Shown one piece after another: positions 7,205 to 9,852 of a stretch of DNA of 9,852 bases. Under the pieces are notes generated by a model. The model was not told the origin of the DNA, ran no database searches, and was given only the letters and a program-made list of their open reading frames with translations. Numbering within the stretch: position 1 is the first letter of the stretch; the number at the start of each line of letters is the position of its first letter. The stretch is from JAVJUS01 sp040220455 (GTDB lineage Bacteria > Pseudomonadota > Alphaproteobacteria > DSM-16000 > Inquilinaceae), in NCBI GenBank assembly GCA_040220455.1, contig JAVJUS010000009.1, positions 1 through 9,852 on the forward strand, read 5' to 3'. The position numbers were made by a program, and so were the translations under genes.

Positions 7205-7320
7205 GGACCGGGTCTCGCGGCGCCGGCGACGGGCCGGCGGACCCGCCATCGGTACAGCGAACAGGGCGGGCGCGGCAACCGGACTCGCGCGCGTCGCCCA
7301 AACCAGTCCGCGACGACTCC

Positions 7321-7346
7321 TTGCACCGGGCTCGGTACGCTATGGT
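7321..7346 (+). promoter_or_regulatory. Probable promoter of the small exported protein gene
   Basis: TTGCACC at 7321-7327 is followed after 11 bases by GCTATGGT at 7339-7346. This fits the alphaproteobacterial sigma-70-type pattern TTGACGS-N10-14-GCTANAWC with few mismatches. Transcription would start around 7353, leaving a leader of about 40 bases with AGGAGA before the ATG. The spacer contains a short ACCG-GGCT-CGGT inverted repeat that could be a repressor site or chance. The motif is seen; activity is inferred. Confidence 0.5.
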
Positions 7347-7393
7347 GTGTCCGCCCGGCATCGGCCGCGGCCAACCACCCAGGAGACGACGCC

Positions 7394-7771
7394 ATGCGTT
7401 TCGCGTTGCCTGTCGGTCTTTCCGCGATTCTCGCCGTCCCGGCGCTCCTGGCCGCGCTGGCGCCCGCGCCGGCCGCGGCCCAGCTCGGATTCGATCTGGA
7501 GCGCGCCGGCATCGAGCTCGCCACGAGCGACCGCGACCTCTTGCGCCAAAACGTTCTGGCGGCCCTCCAGTCGGGACCGGGCGCACAGCCGACCTCCTGG
7601 GCCAACGAGGAAACCGGCCTGTCCGGCCGGGCGCGATCGATCGAGGCCCTGGAGGTCGACGGCCGGGCCTGCCAGCGAGTCGCGCTGGAACTGACACGGC
7701 GCGATCGCCAGGCCCGCTACCGCCTCGTACTCTGCCGGCGCGACGATGGCCGGTGGGCCATCGCCGGATAG
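7394..7771 (+). CDS. Small exported protein of unknown function (resembles RT0821/Lpp0805-type surface protein C-terminal domain)
   Basis: The 125-residue product starts with a clear signal peptide: Met-Arg, a hydrophobic stretch (about 4-22), then A-P-A-P-A-A-A-Q with likely cleavage after Ala29. The mature part of about 96 residues is mostly soluble. It has W-A-N-E-E-T-G-L-S-G-R-A (69-80) and two cysteines, Cys93 (R-A-C-Q-R) and Cys114 (V-L-C-R-R), and ends D-G-R-W-A-I-A-G. The order W-x-N-x-x-T-G ... C-R ... D-G-x-W resembles the C-terminal domain of the rickettsial 17-kDa / RT0821-Lpp0805 surface-protein group, but the glycine-zipper part is absent; this is an impression, not a search result. 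The two cysteines could form a periplasmic disulfide. The ATG at 7394 has AGGAGA 7 bases before it. It is the only complete plus-strand gene and converges on ridA. Confidence 0.8.
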   Translation: MRFALPVGLSAILAVPALLAALAPAPAAAQLGFDLERAGIELATSDRDLLRQNVLAALQSGPGAQPTSWANEETGLSGRARSIEALEVDGRACQRVALELTRRDRQARYRLVLCRRDDGRWAIAG

Positions 7772-7774
7772 GCC

Positions 7775-7803
7775 GGCCGCCTGCCGCGCCAAGGGAGGCG
7801 GCC
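7775..7803. terminator. GC-rich hairpin between converging genes, possible bidirectional terminator
   Basis: GGCCGCCT (7775-7782) and AGGCGGCC (7796-7803) form a perfect 8-bp stem with a 13-base loop. It fills the 34-base gap between the end of the plus-strand exported-protein gene and the end of ridA on the minus strand, the expected place for a shared terminator. There is no T-run on either side, so termination efficiency is uncertain. Confidence 0.45.
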
Positions 7804-7805
7804 CG

Positions 7806-8189
7806 TCAGGCGAGCGCGATGGCGTCGATTTCCACCCGGATGCCGTCCAGGCCGGCCTGCACCGTCGTGCGGGTCGGCTTGTGGTCGCCGAAGAAGGCGC
7901 GATAGGCCGCGTCGAAGCGGTCGAACTCGGCGATGTCGGCGAGGTAGCAGGTACACCGCGCGATCCGGTCGAGATCGCCGCCCGCCGCCCGGACCAGGAC
8001 CAGCACGTTGGCCAGCGTCCGGGTGGTCTCCTCCTCGATCGTGCCGGCGACGATCGCGCCGGTCTCGTCGATCGGGCCCTGGCCGGAGACGAAGATCAGC
8101 CCGCCGCCGACGAGGGCCGGGGCGTAGCTGCCGGTGGCGGGCGCCGAGCCGGGCGCGGCGACGGGGACGAGGGGCGTCTTGTCGGTCAC
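7806..8189 (-). CDS. RidA/YjgF/Rid-family protein, probable enamine/imine deaminase
   Basis: The 127-residue product has the length and fold pattern of RidA-family proteins, trimeric enzymes that hydrolyse reactive enamine/imine intermediates and release ammonia. Family marks are L-I-F-V-S-G-Q-G-P-I-D-E-T-G (31-44), the helix T-R-T-L-A-N-V-L-V-L-V-R-A-A-G-G (56-71), and the C-terminal V-E-I-D-A-I-A (119-125). Arg107 in P-T-R-T-T-V aligns with the catalytic arginine (Arg105 of E. coli RidA), and Glu120 with the conserved glutamate, so deaminase activity is plausible. The start is GTG at 8187-8189, with AAGGAGA before it at a slightly long spacing; the nearby ATG is out of frame. It follows the amidase-like gene by 28 bases on the same strand, suggesting co-transcription and a role in handling an imine- or amine-type product of that pathway. 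The exact substrate is unknown. Confidence 0.88.
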   Translation of the reverse strand: MTDKTPLVPVAAPGSAPATGSYAPALVGGGLIFVSGQGPIDETGAIVAGTIEEETTRTLANVLVLVRAAGGDLDRIARCTCYLADIAEFDRFDAAYRAFFGDHKPTRTTVQAGLDGIRVEIDAIALA

Positions 8190-8217
8190 GGGGCCGGGTC
8201 TCCTTGATCCATGTCGC

Positions 8218-9852
8218 TCAGGCGTCGCCCGTCGGCAGCGTCTCGCCGAGAAAGGCGTCGATGACGTTGGCCGTGATCCGGGCGGTGTCGCTGTCGTAGC
8301 CCTCGGCCGACAGGGTCGCCGACCAGGTGATCGAGCCGGCCGAGAATACCGCCCCGCCGTTCGGCCCGGCCAGGTAGAGGATGTCGCCCTGGATGCCGGA
8401 TCGCGGATCGGATCCGCCGAGCCAGGGCGTCACCTGGTCGAAGGTCTCGACCGCCGCCTGGTAGGCGTCGGTGAACCCCCGGGTCGAGGCGAGGACGACC
8501 GCATGGGCCGGCGTGCCGTTGGCCGGGCTCGCCTTGTCGATCTCGAACCCCGCCGCGCCGTGGCCCAGGACCAGCGACCGCCCGGCGCCGACGACGTCTT
8601 CGTCGACGCCGGCGAAGATCCAGGCCCACCGCGGATCGCGGCTCTCGGGCGTGCGGTGGAAGGGCTGGCCACGGTCGAAGCCCTGGCCGGTGAAGCCGAC
8701 GCCCATCCGGATTTCCGGCGCCCGGCCGCGATGCAGCCAGAGCCCACCGCGCTCCCCGGTCAGGCTGATCGTCTCCTCTCCCGGCTCGGCGGTCCAGGTG
8801 CGCGTGCCGTGGCAGCGGCGGATCTCGATCAGGTCGGGATCGTCCTCGGCGACGCCGGTCACCCAGTAGAAGCCGTTGCCGCCCAGGTACATCAGCCGCC
8901 CGCCGGCATCGAGCCAGGCGTCCCGCGCGTCGAGCATGCGCGTCGTCCAGTATTCCGGGTGGCTGCCCGTGATCACGGCGCGATAGCCGGCCAGCGCCGC
9001 CGACCCCTCACGATGCAGCAGGTCGTCGGTCAGGATGTCGAAGGCGTAACCCCTCTCCGTCAGCCAGTCGATCAGGTGCAGGTCGGCCGGGAACTGGTGC
9101 GGCGCGTCGAAGGTCCGGCAGCGCGCCTTGGGCCGGAAGTCGATGATCGGCCGCCGGCGCGAGGCATGGACGATGCCGCTGCCGTCGCGATGCTTGTCGT
9201 AGGTGCTCTTCAGCCCGTGCTCGGCGACATAGGCATAGGCCTCGGGCCGCAGGTCCATGGCCTGGCGCGGGGCCATCTGAACGCCCTCGCGCACGTCCAG
9301 GGATTCGTTGGAATAGGCGAGATAGCTCATCGTCGGCATCAGCACGGCGAGCCGAGCCGTCGCCGCGCCGGGCCGCGGGCAGACGAAGAACGGCAGGTGG
9401 TCCTCCGCCGATGGCGTGCGCAAGCGCAAGGCGTAGACGCCCGAGGGCAGGTCCTCGGGAACCGTCAGCGCATGGCTCGCGGGCCAGCCGACATCGGCGA
9501 CGTCGTCGTCGTGGAAGTGGATGGCGTCGTGGGTCTCCGGCGTCGGGTCGCAGGACTTCGCGTCGCCCGGCCAGCCCGGGCCGGTCGAAAGCCGCGTCGG
9601 CCGGTTGAGGGTCTGGCCGTCGCCCGCCCCGTCGAGGCCGACGATCCGGGTCGTCCCGGCGGCGCGGAAGAAGTCCCAGGCCGCGAGCGGCGTCGCCCCG
9701 TCCCGGCCCAGCAGGCGCGGGCGGGCGATGCGGCCGTCGAGGACGCCCGCCGGCGCCGGCCCGTCCGGAGTCGGCGACAGCGCGGCGGCGGCGAGCAGCA
9801 GCCGGCCGTCGGCCGCGGCGAGGCTGTCGGGCAGCACGCCCTCCGCGCGGTC
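8218..9852 (-). CDS. N,N-dimethylformamidase large (beta) subunit-like protein, 5' end outside the window
   Basis: The last 544 residues are visible, and the frame is open to the right edge without a stop. A GTG at 9837 is in frame but is probably internal, because this family has a LamG-like lectin domain before the point where the window ends. The visible part begins in the tail of that domain (G-V-L-D-G-R-I-A-R-P-R-L) and continues into a two-part catalytic region with N-R-P-T-R, S-Y-L-A-Y-S-N-E, the conserved G-S-H-P-E-Y-W (bases 8947-8967), Y-L-G-G-N-G-F-Y-W (about 8863-8889) and T-G-E-R-G-G-L-W. Dimethylformamidase hydrolyses N,N-dimethylformamide to dimethylamine and formate at a mononuclear iron held by two tyrosines and a glutamate. 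Conserved Tyr and Glu residues in these motifs are candidates, but I cannot assign the ligands. No small-subunit gene is in the window, and many homologues have unknown substrates. Confidence 0.85.
   Translation of the reverse strand, partial: DRAEGVLPDSLAAADGRLLLAAAALSPTPDGPAPAGVLDGRIARPRLLGRDGATPLAAWDFFRAAGTTRIVGLDGAGDGQTLNRPTRLSTGPGWPGDAKSCDPTPETHDAIHFHDDDVADVGWPASHALTVPEDLPSGVYALRLRTPSAEDHLPFFVCPRPGAATARLAVLMPTMSYLAYSNESLDVREGVQMAPRQAMDLRPEAYAYVAEHGLKSTYDKHRDGSGIVHASRRRPIIDFRPKARCRTFDAPHQFPADLHLIDWLTERGYAFDILTDDLLHREGSAALAGYRAVITGSHPEYWTTRMLDARDAWLDAGGRLMYLGGNGFYWVTGVAEDDPDLIEIRRCHGTRTWTAEPGEETISLTGERGGLWLHRGRAPEIRMGVGFTGQGFDRGQPFHRTPESRDPRWAWIFAGVDEDVVGAGRSLVLGHGAAGFEIDKASPANGTPAHAVVLASTRGFTDAYQAAVETFDQVTPWLGGSDPRSGIQGDILYLAGPNGGAVFSAGSITWSATLSAEGYDSDTARITANVIDAFLGETLPTGDA

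Noticed and set aside
7221..7239. A 6-7-6 inverted repeat (CGCCGG ... CCGGCG) shortly before the lysR start, with the same spacing as the fds dyad
   Set aside because: It is made only of G and C in very GC-rich DNA, where such short arms are expected by chance, and it lacks the T-N11-A core. It does not match the fds operator in sequence.
1..9852. Mobile elements, CRISPR repeats, tRNA genes, toxin-antitoxin or phage-defence genes
   Set aside because: No transposase, integrase, regularly spaced repeats, tRNA-like cloverleaf or defence-protein motif was found on either strand by reading; all long frames are assigned to metabolic genes, a regulator or shadows.

Overview
The window is high-GC DNA with the codon use of an alphaproteobacterium. 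It is dominated by a complete operon for a soluble, NAD+-dependent, molybdenum-containing formate dehydrogenase of the Rhodobacter capsulatus / Cupriavidus FdsGBACD type. I cannot name the species. The gene order, the promoter-like elements (TTGxxxx followed after 10-14 bases by GCTANxxx, as in Caulobacter) and the accessory genes fit Alphaproteobacteria.

Layout, left to right. Bases 1-124 (minus) are the start of a gene for a TIM-barrel sugar phosphate isomerase/epimerase-like protein that runs off the left edge. A 138-base spacer follows, with a perfect 7-bp hairpin and a possible promoter. Bases 263-6188 (minus, read right to left) are fdsG, fdsB, fdsA, fdhD/fdsC and fdsD. The first four are joined by three ATGA stop/start overlaps, and fdsD follows after 4 bases. 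A LysR-type regulator gene (6284-7204, minus) sits in the same direction upstream. It is separated from fdsG by a 95-base spacer that is only about 45% GC and carries a perfect 19-bp dyad with the T-N11-A signature of a LysR-type operator. On the plus strand, 7394-7771 encodes a small exported protein with its own promoter-like sequence. It converges on a RidA-family gene (7806-8189, minus), with a GC-rich hairpin between them. The right end (8218-9852, minus) is the 3' part of a gene for an N,N-dimethylformamidase large-subunit-like protein, cut by the window edge and followed after 28 bases by ridA.

How they may work together. FdsG, FdsB and FdsA form the electron-transfer chain from formate at the Mo-bis-MGD site to NAD+. 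FdhD/FdsC prepares the cofactor, FdsD is the small accessory protein of this operon type, and the LysR protein is the obvious candidate regulator. Dimethylformamidase releases formate from its amide substrate, so the neighbouring amidase-like gene could feed the dehydrogenase. That link is inference from proximity, since the substrate of this homologue is unknown and the two units are separated by lysR and the plus-strand gene.

No tRNA, rRNA, CRISPR array, insertion sequence or phage gene was seen. No stretch over 300 bases lacks a gene. Most of the window is well-understood metabolism; the less-explained parts are the amidase/RidA unit, the small exported protein and the detailed architecture of the fds promoter.
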